15,826 nucleotides of DNA from Cyanobacteria bacterium OH_CBB_238 (GTDB lineage: Bacteria > Cyanobacteriota > Vampirovibrionia > Gastranaerophilales > Gastranaerophilaceae): the NCBI GenBank assembly GCA_023409995.1, contig JAEYQN010000057.1, positions 1-15,826 on the forward strand. The letters are read 5' to 3'. A program made the translations under genes and the position numbers. Below are positions 6,527 to 13,401 of the stretch, piece by piece. Position 1 is the first letter of the stretch, and each line of letters opens with the position of its first letter. The notes below the pieces were generated by a model. It searched no databases. It was not told the origin of the DNA and saw nothing but the letters and a program-made list of their open reading frames with translations.

Positions 6527-8374
6527 TTAGTCTAGGATTTTTCCGTCGAATAGCTGCAAAGCCATATTAACTTGGTCTGATTGGTCAATATTGCTTGTTG
6601 TAGGCTTATCTTTTTGTATCATTGACTCAAGATACTCAGACTCCTCATTTTCTTGAGGCTCATTTTCGTGCGGTACTGATTTTATTTGTTGTTTCTCTGG
6701 TTGATGAATAACTTGCGGCGTTGGTTGGGGTTCATTACCATCGTTTAAATTGACTTGTATATCAATGTCTTCTACCTCAAAATACAACATAGCTGCTTTT
6801 TTTAGTGGGTTCTTTTTCGTTTCTTCTCTGGCCTGTCTTACAAATATTTCTTTAGCAAACGATATGACTATTCTTTCTTTTGAAATTTCTATCGGGCGTG
6901 CAAGGCTCAGAAAAAAGGCTCTAGATGGCATACTTTCTATATTTTGTAATAATGAGCTCCACATATGTGAAATATTGGAAGGTGCCCCACCAGCAGTTAC
7001 TGTTGGTGGAGTGGTAGCTAACTTTTCTTCCCTCTGCGTTTCTTTTTGTTGCGGTTGTTGGATTGGCGGCTGAGGTGTATGAGCTACTTGCTCTTTTTCT
7101 TTTTCAACAAAGTGTATAGGTTTTGTAACTGTGGGCTCATTGTATTTCGTTTGAACTTGTTGAATTGGTTGTTTTGCTTGCTGTATAGGTGAAACTTTGA
7201 CTTCCCCTGAATTAATCTGGGCTTCAAGTAACTCAACCTTTTTTGCCAAAGCTGCTAGTTTTGGTATACTTTGGCTGTTTGATATATCTATAATACAAAG
7301 TTCCAACCATAAGTATTTATTTGTTGATTCTTTTATTTGAGTTGCATAGTAAGATAACTTATCTATTAGTGCAATAATTTGCTCTACATCAAATGCTTCG
7401 GCTTGCGGGGTTACTTTTTCAATGTAGTTTTCATTAAATTGAGTTAGGTTTAGAATAAGGTTTGTATCAGAACAATTTTTAAGAATTAACAAATCTCTAA
7501 AGTATTGAATTAAGTTGCTCACTATTTGGACAGGTTCGTTGCCTTTGTTATAGATTTGGTCTATTAGTTCTACAGAATTATTTGTGTTTGAGTCTATAAC
7601 TGTTTGAGCTATTTCAAAAAGCATATCGTACGATATTTTCCCTAGCAGTTCATTGATGTCGTCAGTACTTATTTGTTTATTTTGTCCAAGTACACTTATC
7701 TGGTCTAGAAGAGCTAATGCATCCCTCATTCCACCAGCCGAATTTTTGGCAATTGACATGAGTGCTTCTGTTGCAATATTGATATTCTCTTCTTTTGCTA
7801 TGTAATCTAATCTTTTAATAATGTCATTAGTGGTGATTCGTCTGAAATCAAATCTTTGACATCTTGAGATAATTGTTTCTAATACTTTATGAGGTTCTGT
7901 AGTTGCAAGTATGAATATAACGTTTTCAGGCGGTTCTTCAAGTGTTTTTAGGAGCGCATTAAATGCATGATTTGTCAACATATGTACTTCATCTATTACA
8001 TAGATTTTAAATCGACCATTTACTGGCACATATTGGATTTTCTCTAAGATAGCTTGGGTGTCTTCAACGCTTCTGTTACTTGCTGCGTCTATTTCTATTA
8101 CATCTACTGGTACTGAGTTTATTATGTCTAGACAACTTGGGCATTTACCACAAGGTTTTAGCGTTGGTCCATTTTTGCAATTTAATGATTTTGCAAGAAT
8201 TCTTGCTGAAGATGTTTTTCCGGTTCCCCTTGGTCCACATAATAAATATGCATGAGCGATTCGACTTAGCTCTATTGCGTTACTCAATGCTTTAACGATA
8301 TTTTCTTGCCCAATCAAATCATAAAATGTTTGGGGTCTGTATTTTCTATATAAAGGCAGATATTTTGTTGACAA
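6527..8374 (-). CDS. dnaX: DNA polymerase III subunit tau/gamma (clamp loader ATPase)
   Basis: DnaX is the motor subunit of the sliding-clamp loader. AAA+ features in order: Walker A G-P-R-G-T-G-K-T (47-54), four zinc-binding cysteines (66, 75, 78, 81), Walker B V-I-D-E-V-H (126-131), sensor 1 A-T-T-E-P (157-161), and S-R-C (170-172) with the arginine finger Arg171. The domain III collar runs to about residue 370. A Pro/Gln-rich linker with three P-I-Q-Q copies (396-440) leads to a C-terminal domain (about 467-545) like the tau-specific domain of other bacteria, then an acidic tail ending Q-L-F-D-G-K-I-L-D. At 615 aa it is a full tau. The start is TTG, supported by GGAG at 8382-8385 with a 7-nt spacer; no ATG is available before an upstream in-frame stop. 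Codons 377-379 carry a slippery A AAA AAG heptamer (described separately). Confidence 0.96.
   Translation of the reverse strand: MSTKYLPLYRKYRPQTFYDLIGQENIVKALSNAIELSRIAHAYLLCGPRGTGKTSSARILAKSLNCKNGPTLKPCGKCPSCLDIINSVPVDVIEIDAASNRSVEDTQAILEKIQYVPVNGRFKIYVIDEVHMLTNHAFNALLKTLEEPPENVIFILATTEPHKVLETIISRCQRFDFRRITTNDIIKRLDYIAKEENINIATEALMSIAKNSAGGMRDALALLDQISVLGQNKQISTDDINELLGKISYDMLFEIAQTVIDSNTNNSVELIDQIYNKGNEPVQIVSNLIQYFRDLLILKNCSDTNLILNLTQFNENYIEKVTPQAEAFDVEQIIALIDKLSYYATQIKESTNKYLWLELCIIDISNSQSIPKLAALAKKVELLEAQINSGEVKVSPIQQAKQPIQQVQTKYNEPTVTKPIHFVEKEKEQVAHTPQPPIQQPQQKETQREEKLATTPPTVTAGGAPSNISHMWSSLLQNIESMPSRAFFLSLARPIEISKERIVISFAKEIFVRQAREETKKNPLKKAAMLYFEVEDIDIQVNLNDGNEPQPTPQVIHQPEKQQIKSVPHENEPQENEESEYLESMIQKDKPTTSNIDQSDQVNMALQLFDGKILD
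7233..7244 (-). promoter_or_regulatory. Candidate programmed -1 frameshift site in dnaX
   Basis: On the minus strand the codons read GCA AAA AAG GTT GAG, placing the heptamer A AAA AAG (7244 to 7238) in the reading phase used by E. coli dnaX. After a -1 slip the next codons are GGT TGA, adding one Gly and stopping. The predicted product is 380 residues, comprising the AAA+ domains and domain III, equivalent to gamma. A weak 6-bp stem (CTTGAA with TTCAGG, one wobble pair, 11-nt loop) begins 9 nt downstream. I see no upstream Shine-Dalgarno-like stimulator. Confidence 0.5.
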
Positions 8375-8400
8375 TTGTTTACTCCACTCAGAAATAATAA

Positions 8401-8410
8401 TATAATTATA
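8401..8410. promoter_or_regulatory. Palindromic -10 shared by dnaX and ldcA
   Basis: TATAATTATA is a perfect palindrome, so each strand carries TATAAT (8401-8406 on plus, 8410-8405 on minus). On the plus strand TTTACT (8378-8383) is a four-of-six -35 match with a 17-bp spacer. Predicted starts are near 8413 (ldcA) and 8398 (dnaX), giving leaders of about 24 nt each. Both genes begin within 40 nt of the palindrome, which makes this the obvious divergent promoter. Confidence 0.6.
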
Positions 8411-8436
8411 AACGAATCAGGGAAAAAAGAGAATTT

Positions 8437-9351
8437 ATGAACATAATTAAACCTAAAAAATTACAAATTGGAGATACAATAGGTTTATTGTCAGTATGTG
8501 GAGCAATTTCTGATGTTGCGGCACTAGAAAATTCTAAAAAATACTTTGAATCAATGGGATATAAGGTCGTAGTTTCTTCTTCTTCATACAATGTTGATCG
8601 GTATTTTGCCGGGACTGATAAAGAGCGAGCTGATGATTTTAATTCTTTTTTTGCTGATACAAATATAGATGCTATACTTTGTACTCGTGGAGGATATGGT
8701 GCAATAAGAATATTAGACAATATTGATTATGATCAGGTAAAAAATAATCCTAAAATATTTGCAGGCTATTCTGATGTTACTGCTTTTTTGACTATGATTT
8801 ATAAAAAAACAGGGTTGATTACTTTTCATTCTCCAATGGCAATGAGCGATTTTGCAAAAAAAGAAGTTGATGAATATACACAAAATTCATTTTTAAAAAC
8901 ATTAAAAGGTGAGGCAACTTCAGTAAATGCAGGAATAAATAAAATGACTTTTGTTAATGGATTAGCCAAGGGAATACTCTTCGGAGGAAATCTTTCTACA
9001 TTGGCTTCATTGGCAGGTAGAGACTTTCTTCCAGAAGAAAAAATCATTTTGTTTTTGGAAGACCTGAATGAACCTGTGTATAAAATTGATAAAATGTTTC
9101 ATCAGTTACTTGCAGTTAAGCACTTTGCAAATAATATTGCAGGTATTGTACTTGGTGATTTTTTGTCAATTGATTCCCCAGAATATTTAGAAGACTTGTT
9201 TTTTGAAATATCTAATAAACTAAATGTTCCATGCTGTGGTGGCTTTAATATATCGCATGGTGCAAAAAAAGATACAATTCCGGTTGGTATTAAATGTGAA
9301 TTTAATTCGACTGATGGCAATATTAAATTTATTGAAACAGTCGTTTCTTAG
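8437..9351 (+). CDS. ldcA: Murein tetrapeptide L,D-carboxypeptidase (peptidase S66)
   Basis: LdcA cleaves the terminal D-Ala from recycled murein tetrapeptides in the cytoplasm so that the tripeptide can be reused by Mpl. The 304-aa protein starts with K-P-K-K-L-Q-I-G-D-T-I-G, the usual S66 N-terminus. The catalytic triad is recognisable: Ser112 in G-Y-S-D-V-T, Glu208 in F-L-E-D-L-N-E-P-V-Y-K-I-D, and His274 in S-H-G-A-K-K-D-T-I-P-V-G. R-G-G-Y-G (84-88) is also typical. There is no signal peptide, as expected for the cytoplasmic enzyme. It is divergent from dnaX, and the next gene, an oligopeptide-transporter ATPase, begins 60 nt downstream, which fits a role in peptide recycling. Some S66 members act on microcin-like peptides (MccF), which sequence alone does not fully exclude. 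Confidence 0.9.
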   Translation: MNIIKPKKLQIGDTIGLLSVCGAISDVAALENSKKYFESMGYKVVVSSSSYNVDRYFAGTDKERADDFNSFFADTNIDAILCTRGGYGAIRILDNIDYDQVKNNPKIFAGYSDVTAFLTMIYKKTGLITFHSPMAMSDFAKKEVDEYTQNSFLKTLKGEATSVNAGINKMTFVNGLAKGILFGGNLSTLASLAGRDFLPEEKIILFLEDLNEPVYKIDKMFHQLLAVKHFANNIAGIVLGDFLSIDSPEYLEDLFFEISNKLNVPCCGGFNISHGAKKDTIPVGIKCEFNSTDGNIKFIETVVS

Positions 9352-9396
9352 TCGAATAAATAAGTAAGAAGTACAACAATTATTCTTCAAAATTAA

Positions 9397-9404
9397 TGTA
9401 TAAT
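9397..9404 (+). promoter_or_regulatory. oppF -10, predicted leaderless start
   Basis: TGTATAAT ends at 9404, only 7 nt before the ATG at 9412, and the spacer TATTTCT holds no Shine-Dalgarno. Since +1 is normally 7-8 nt past the end of the -10, and the first purine is the A of the ATG, transcription probably starts at the start codon. No clear -35 is seen. Confidence 0.5.
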
Positions 9405-9411
9405 TATTTCT

Positions 9412-10380
9412 ATGCAAGAGCTAATTCAAATAAAAAACTTATCTAAACGCTTCGCCATAAAAAAAGGATTTATGGGCAAAAGTAGCGAGTTTATACATGC
9501 TTTAAACAACGTTGAACTTCAGATATTTGAAAATGAAATATTGGGTCTTGTTGGAGAATCAGGCTGTGGAAAATCAACATTGGGCAAATGCGTTTTGTAT
9601 TTACTGCATCCTTCTTGCGGGAAAATATCCTATAAGGGCAGGCCATTAAAGTGCAAAAATAAAAATGAAATGAAGGAGTTCAGAAAAAATGCTCAATTAA
9701 TTTTTCAGAACCCTTTTGCCAGTCTTGATCCCAAAATGACAATATATGAAACGCTGAAGGAACCTCTGATCATTCATGGCATTAAAAACAAAGCAGAGCT
9801 AAATGAAAAAATTGCCCGAATAATAAAATTAGTGGGCATTGATGAAGAAGCCTTGGTTAGGTATCCTCACGAATTTTCGGGTGGACAAAGGCAAAGAATT
9901 GCGATTGCAAGGGCTATTATACTAAATCCAGAATTTATAGTTGCTGATGAGCCAGTTAGTGCACTAGATGTGAGCATACAGGCTCAAATTATCAATTTGT
10001 TGTTAGATTTGCGCAAAGAGCTTAACCTCACGATGTTATTTGTCTCACATGATTTAAGTGTTGTTAAGTATGTCTCTGATAGAGTTGCTGTTATGTACTT
10101 GGGTGAGATTGTAGAGTTGGGTTTGAAAGATGAAATTTTTTCTACCCCAAAACATCCTTATACAATAGCGCTTTTAAGTGCTATTCCTACCATAGATAAG
10201 AGAGCTAAAAACAAGAAAATATTACTACAAGGAGATCTTCCTTCTCCGCAGAATCCTCCCGCCGGATGCAAGTTTCATACCAGATGTCCTTATGTAATGG
10301 AAGTTTGTAAAACAGTTAAGCCGAAAGAACACTGTGTTTCTAATTCGCATTTTGCCAGATGTCATTTGTTGGATGTATAA
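9412..10380 (+). CDS. oppF: Oligopeptide/dipeptide ABC transporter ATP-binding protein (OppF/DppF type)
   Basis: This is a cytoplasmic ATPase subunit of a peptide-importing ABC transporter. Walker A G-E-S-G-C-G-K-S-T (48-56), Q-loop Gln99 in L-I-F-Q-N-P-F-A-S-L-D-P, signature S-G-G-Q-R-Q-R (156-162), Walker B ending in Asp179-Glu180 and H-loop His213 are intact. The C-terminal oligopeptide-transporter extension begins at H-P-Y-T-I-A-L-L-S-A-I-P (248-259) and carries Cys286, Cys292 and Cys299 in the usual G-C-x-F-x-x-R-C-P pattern, plus Cys308 and Cys317. The G-C-G-K-S-T-L-G-K form is more like OppF/DppF than OppD. At 322 aa it is full length. Permeases, a second ATPase and a binding protein are absent nearby, so it must partner with subunits encoded elsewhere. 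The preceding gene, ldcA, points to murein peptides as possible cargo; that is inference. Confidence 0.9.
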   Translation: MQELIQIKNLSKRFAIKKGFMGKSSEFIHALNNVELQIFENEILGLVGESGCGKSTLGKCVLYLLHPSCGKISYKGRPLKCKNKNEMKEFRKNAQLIFQNPFASLDPKMTIYETLKEPLIIHGIKNKAELNEKIARIIKLVGIDEEALVRYPHEFSGGQRQRIAIARAIILNPEFIVADEPVSALDVSIQAQIINLLLDLRKELNLTMLFVSHDLSVVKYVSDRVAVMYLGEIVELGLKDEIFSTPKHPYTIALLSAIPTIDKRAKNKKILLQGDLPSPQNPPAGCKFHTRCPYVMEVCKTVKPKEHCVSNSHFARCHLLDV

Positions 10381-10403
10381 TCTAGCCCATTTTAGTCATT
10401 TGT

Positions 10404-10411
10404 TGTAAAAT
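10404..10411 (+). promoter_or_regulatory. mlaE -10, predicted leaderless start
   Basis: TGTAAAAT ends at 10411, 7 nt before the ATG at 10419; the spacer TATTTGC has no Shine-Dalgarno and nearly matches the oppF spacer TATTTCT. Predicted +1 falls on or beside the ATG. The upstream string TTTGTTGTAA (10400-10409) recurs before mlaD. Confidence 0.5.
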
Positions 10412-10418
10412 TATTTGC

Positions 10419-11231
10419 ATGAGCTCAGTAAAAATATACTTTAAGCAAACAGCAACATATCACCTATCCAGATTATTCTTAAGGCAGTTGAATGATTTTT
10501 TTGAAACCTTAGGAGATATCTTTATAAGGTTTGTTAAGGTACTTAAGTATATTTTTACTCTTCAAATCAGCAAAAAACACCTTCTAGAACAGGCTTCTAA
10601 GTTTGCTGTTGACTCGTTGCCAATAACATTGTCAATTGTTTCGATGACGGCTATTATTGTCTCGATGCAAGTTGCCCCAGAGCTTGTTAAGCAAGGGGGG
10701 AAAAGCTATATCGGTATGTTGGTTGCTCTTGTTATGGTCCGAGAAGTTGGCGCGATAATGTCGGGGTTTGCTATCATTTCTATGATTGGTTCATCAATAG
10801 CATCAGAAATAGCAACAATGAAAGTTACCGAGCAAATTGATGCATTAAAAGTCTTAAAAGTTGATCCATTTAAATATCTTTTTGTTCCCAGAGTTGTTGC
10901 TGGTGCATTAATGATGCCTTTTGTTGTTGTTATTTCGTCATTTGTTGGGATATTAAGCGGTGGTATGGCGTCATCATTGGCGTGTCCGGACGTTAGTGGT
11001 TTGGAATTTGTTAATTCTGTTTGGTATGGTTTAGTTTTAAGAGATATTGGAATTAGCTTTTTTAAATCATCATGTTTTGGTGTTGCTATTGCTCTTGTGA
11101 GTGCAAGTTGTGGATATAGCGCAGATGGTGGTGCTAAAGGAGTTGGCTTGGCGACAACCAAAGCTGTTGTGTGGTCATTTGTAACTATAGTAATAATCGA
11201 CTATATGTTTGCATTATTTTACTATTTTTAA
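10419..11231 (+). CDS. mlaE: MlaE-family phospholipid ABC transporter permease
   Basis: This is the inner-membrane permease of an MCE-type lipid transporter that moves phospholipids between inner and outer membranes. At 270 aa it is close to the usual ~260. An amphipathic N-terminal segment (about 20-48) precedes five to six hydrophobic helices. The family motif M-K-V-T-E-Q-I-D-A-L-K-V-L (134-146), followed by D-P-F-K-Y-L-F-V-P-R-V-V-A (149-161), is intact, and so is the C-terminal G-Y-S-A-D-G-G-A-K-G-V-G-L-A-T-T-K-A-V-V segment (232-251). mlaF starts 10 nt after the stop, and mlaD follows, giving the E-F-D order typical of diderm Mla systems. No MlaB (STAS) or MlaC (periplasmic carrier) gene is nearby. 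It could also be named as a cyanobacterial/TGD1-like permease; the family is the same. Confidence 0.94.
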   Translation: MSSVKIYFKQTATYHLSRLFLRQLNDFFETLGDIFIRFVKVLKYIFTLQISKKHLLEQASKFAVDSLPITLSIVSMTAIIVSMQVAPELVKQGGKSYIGMLVALVMVREVGAIMSGFAIISMIGSSIASEIATMKVTEQIDALKVLKVDPFKYLFVPRVVAGALMMPFVVVISSFVGILSGGMASSLACPDVSGLEFVNSVWYGLVLRDIGISFFKSSCFGVAIALVSASCGYSADGGAKGVGLATTKAVVWSFVTIVIIDYMFALFYYF

Positions 11232-11241
11232 GAAGGTTTTT

Positions 11242-11970
11242 ATGAGTATAAAAATAGAACATTTAACAAAAGCATTTGATGAAAGAAAAGTCTTGGATGA
11301 CATATCTTTTGATGTTAATTCTGAAGAAATATTAGCAATCGTTGGATTTAGTGGTTCAGGAAAGAGTACGATATTAAAACTTATTAGTGGGTTAATCGAA
11401 CCTGACAGTGGAAAGATAACAACTAATGGTGGTGATGTTGCTATGGTTTTTCAATATTCTGCTCTTTTTGATTCATTAAATGTATATGACAATATTTCTT
11501 TTGCTCTTCAAGAACGTAAGGAATTTAGAGGGAAATATAGTCAAAAACAAATTAAAGATATTGTTTCAAAAAATTTACAAACAGTTGGATTAGAGGGCAT
11601 TGAGGATAAATATCCTCATGAGCTTTCAGGTGGTATGCAAAAGAGAGTTAGTTTTGCTAGAGCAATTGTTACCGAACCAAAAATAATTCTTTACGATGAG
11701 CCTACTGCTGGTCTTGATCCAGTAGCTTCAACCATAATTGAAGATTACATAATAAGGTTGAGAACAGAAACAAAGTCCACAGCTATAATTGTTACGCACC
11801 AAATGTCAACAATAACAAGATGTGCTGATAGAGTCATTATGTTATATGGTGGAAAAATTGTCTTTGAGGGTACTCCTCAAGAAATGATATTAAAAACAAA
11901 TCCATACACTGAGCAATTTGTTATGGCAAAAGTAGATGGACCAATGAAAATTACTGCTTCAAGTTTTTAG
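11242..11970 (+). CDS. mlaF: MlaF-family phospholipid ABC transporter ATPase
   Basis: This is the ATPase that powers the MlaE permease. Positions are counted from the ATG at 11242, chosen because AGAAGG (11231-11236) lies 5 nt before it and because M-S-I-K-I-E-H-L-T-K is the normal family N-terminus. An upstream in-frame ATG at 11209 lies inside mlaE and would add 11 unconserved residues. The protein is 242 aa. Walker A is G-F-S-G-S-G-K-S-T (35-43), Q-loop Gln71, signature L-S-G-G-M-Q-K-R (128-135), Walker B Asp152-Glu153 in Y-D-E-P-T-A-G-L-D-P, and H-loop His186. The G-G-M-Q-K-R form of the signature is characteristic of MlaF/Ttg2A/TGD3 ATPases. The gene sits between mlaE and mlaD. Confidence 0.94.
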   Translation: MSIKIEHLTKAFDERKVLDDISFDVNSEEILAIVGFSGSGKSTILKLISGLIEPDSGKITTNGGDVAMVFQYSALFDSLNVYDNISFALQERKEFRGKYSQKQIKDIVSKNLQTVGLEGIEDKYPHELSGGMQKRVSFARAIVTEPKIILYDEPTAGLDPVASTIIEDYIIRLRTETKSTAIIVTHQMSTITRCADRVIMLYGGKIVFEGTPQEMILKTNPYTEQFVMAKVDGPMKITASSF

Positions 11971-11978
11971 TAATTTGT

Positions 11979-11986
11979 TGTAATAT
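11979..11986 (+). promoter_or_regulatory. Possible internal promoter before mlaD
   Basis: TGTAATAT sits in the 37-nt gap after mlaF, inside TTTGTTGTAATAT, which repeats the mlaE promoter string. Unlike mlaE, this one leaves a leader of about 15 nt holding AAAGG (11996-12000), 7 nt before the ATG at 12008. Confidence 0.4.
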
Positions 11987-12007
11987 GAACAAAGTAAAGG
12001 ATTTATA

Positions 12008-13369
12008 ATGAGATTTTCTTCATCGTTAAAAGTTGGAATACTGACACTAAGCGCAATAATTATACTTGTGTTTACTGTTCTGTGGATCAAAGGTAGAACA
12101 TTGTCTGGTGGCGAAAGGCTTGAAGTTCTTTTTCGAGATATAAATGGAATGAGAGCTGGTTCTGGCGTACAAATGATGGGGGTTAGGATCGGGCAAGTTG
12201 AAGAATTAATTCCTAAAGTTGATGCTGAGGATAGCGGAGTTCTTGTTCGTTTTGTTATAACTGAGCCTAATGTGAATATTCCAACTGCTTCAACTATTTC
12301 AATTCAACAATCAGGGCTGATCGGAGAGCAATTTTTAGAAATAACACCTCCGCAGATAAGAACTTTATATATTCCAGTTAGTGATAATTCGCTTGTTTTA
12401 CATGTCAATGATAAAGTTCAGATGATTTTGAGTAAAAAAGATTATAATGTTGGATTCGTTAAAAAGATTGAAATAATAGAAACCTCAACTTTGCCGCTTA
12501 CAGAAAGAGAAAATATAAAAACAAAACTGGCTTACAAAATAGGGTATGTAATTAATCTACCTGGTTTGTTGTTGCCTGATATGATCTCTGGAAAAATTGT
12601 TAAAGATGGTATGGAGAAAAAACTTAACTTAATTACTGGCAATAACGTTGAAATACCATATCCACAAACAACTTCAAAATATACAGTCATTGAGCCAATG
12701 AGACTTTCTGACTTCATGCAATTGCAGTATCGTTCAGCAGAATCTTTGGCCGAGACAAATGAAAGAATATCCACATTGCTTTCTGATGATGTAATTGCTG
12801 ACTTGCAAGAAAGTGCCAGAACAATGAAAGAGCTTACAAAGAATGCAAATACTACATTTGAAAAAGCCCAAGTCTTGATAGATACATCAAAAGACGAACT
12901 TCAGGTTGTTTCAGGTAATGCTAATACTCTTGCTGTTAAGATGACTGCCCTTGCTGATAATATCAATGGAATTATCGGAAATAAGGAGTTTATGGAGGAT
13001 GTTCAAGCTACTACAAAATCTGTTAATAGACTTTCTGGTAATATGAATAAACTTCTTGAAGATCCTACAACAAAGCAAACTCTTACCAACTTGAATATTA
13101 CATCTAAAAATGTCGCTGAGTTGTCTTCATATGTTAATGATATGTCTAAAGATCCTAAACTTAAGGCGGAAATTACAAATTCAGTTGTAAAACTTAATTC
13201 TGCATTGGATAGATTGACCGTTACTTTGGATACAGTTAATTATGTTACAGATGGCGAAAAAGAAAATATAAAAGCAACGTTGAAAGATGTAAATAAGACT
13301 TCTTGTAATTTAAGAAAATTTTCTGAAAAATTAAATAAAAGGTTCTTGCTTTTTAGATTGATGTTCTAA
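12008..13369 (+). CDS. mlaD: MlaD-type MCE-domain protein, long form
   Basis: This is the substrate-binding MCE component of the Mla transporter, anchored in the inner membrane and facing the periplasm. A single N-terminal membrane helix (about 8-28) leads into the MCE domain (about 37-115), seen in R-L-E-V-L-F-R-D-I-N-G-M-R-A-G-S-G-V-Q-M and in G-V-R-I-G-Q-V. At 453 aa it is far longer than E. coli MlaD (183 aa). Residues 116-230 form an additional region, rich in predicted beta strands, that I do not recognise. Residues 235-445 look helical or coiled-coil and include degenerate 27-30-residue repeats starting near 325, 352 and 382 (N-K-E-F, D-P-T-T-K, D-P-K-L-K). The C-terminus is basic and hydrophobic (R-F-L-L-F-R-L-M-F). 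Long MCE proteins can build tunnels or needles across the periplasm. The start is supported by AAAGG with a 7-nt spacer. Confidence 0.88.
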   Translation: MRFSSSLKVGILTLSAIIILVFTVLWIKGRTLSGGERLEVLFRDINGMRAGSGVQMMGVRIGQVEELIPKVDAEDSGVLVRFVITEPNVNIPTASTISIQQSGLIGEQFLEITPPQIRTLYIPVSDNSLVLHVNDKVQMILSKKDYNVGFVKKIEIIETSTLPLTERENIKTKLAYKIGYVINLPGLLLPDMISGKIVKDGMEKKLNLITGNNVEIPYPQTTSKYTVIEPMRLSDFMQLQYRSAESLAETNERISTLLSDDVIADLQESARTMKELTKNANTTFEKAQVLIDTSKDELQVVSGNANTLAVKMTALADNINGIIGNKEFMEDVQATTKSVNRLSGNMNKLLEDPTTKQTLTNLNITSKNVAELSSYVNDMSKDPKLKAEITNSVVKLNSALDRLTVTLDTVNYVTDGEKENIKATLKDVNKTSCNLRKFSEKLNKRFLLFRLMF

Positions 13370-13401
13370 TATATTAAGCGATTTAAGAATTTAAAACTAC
13401 T

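Noticed and set aside
6797..6805. Second slippery run (A AAA AAA, Lys525-Lys526) in dnaX
   Set aside because: A -1 slip would stop about seven codons later inside the tau-specific domain, giving no sensible product, so it is less likely to be programmed.
10706..11161. 151-codon ORF on the minus strand
   Set aside because: It is fully antisense to mlaE, whose motifs are clear; the Thr/Pro/Ala-rich product looks like a shadow translation.
11209..11241. Upstream ATG for mlaF at 11209
   Set aside because: It lies inside mlaE; the ATG at 11242 has a good Shine-Dalgarno and matches the family N-terminus.
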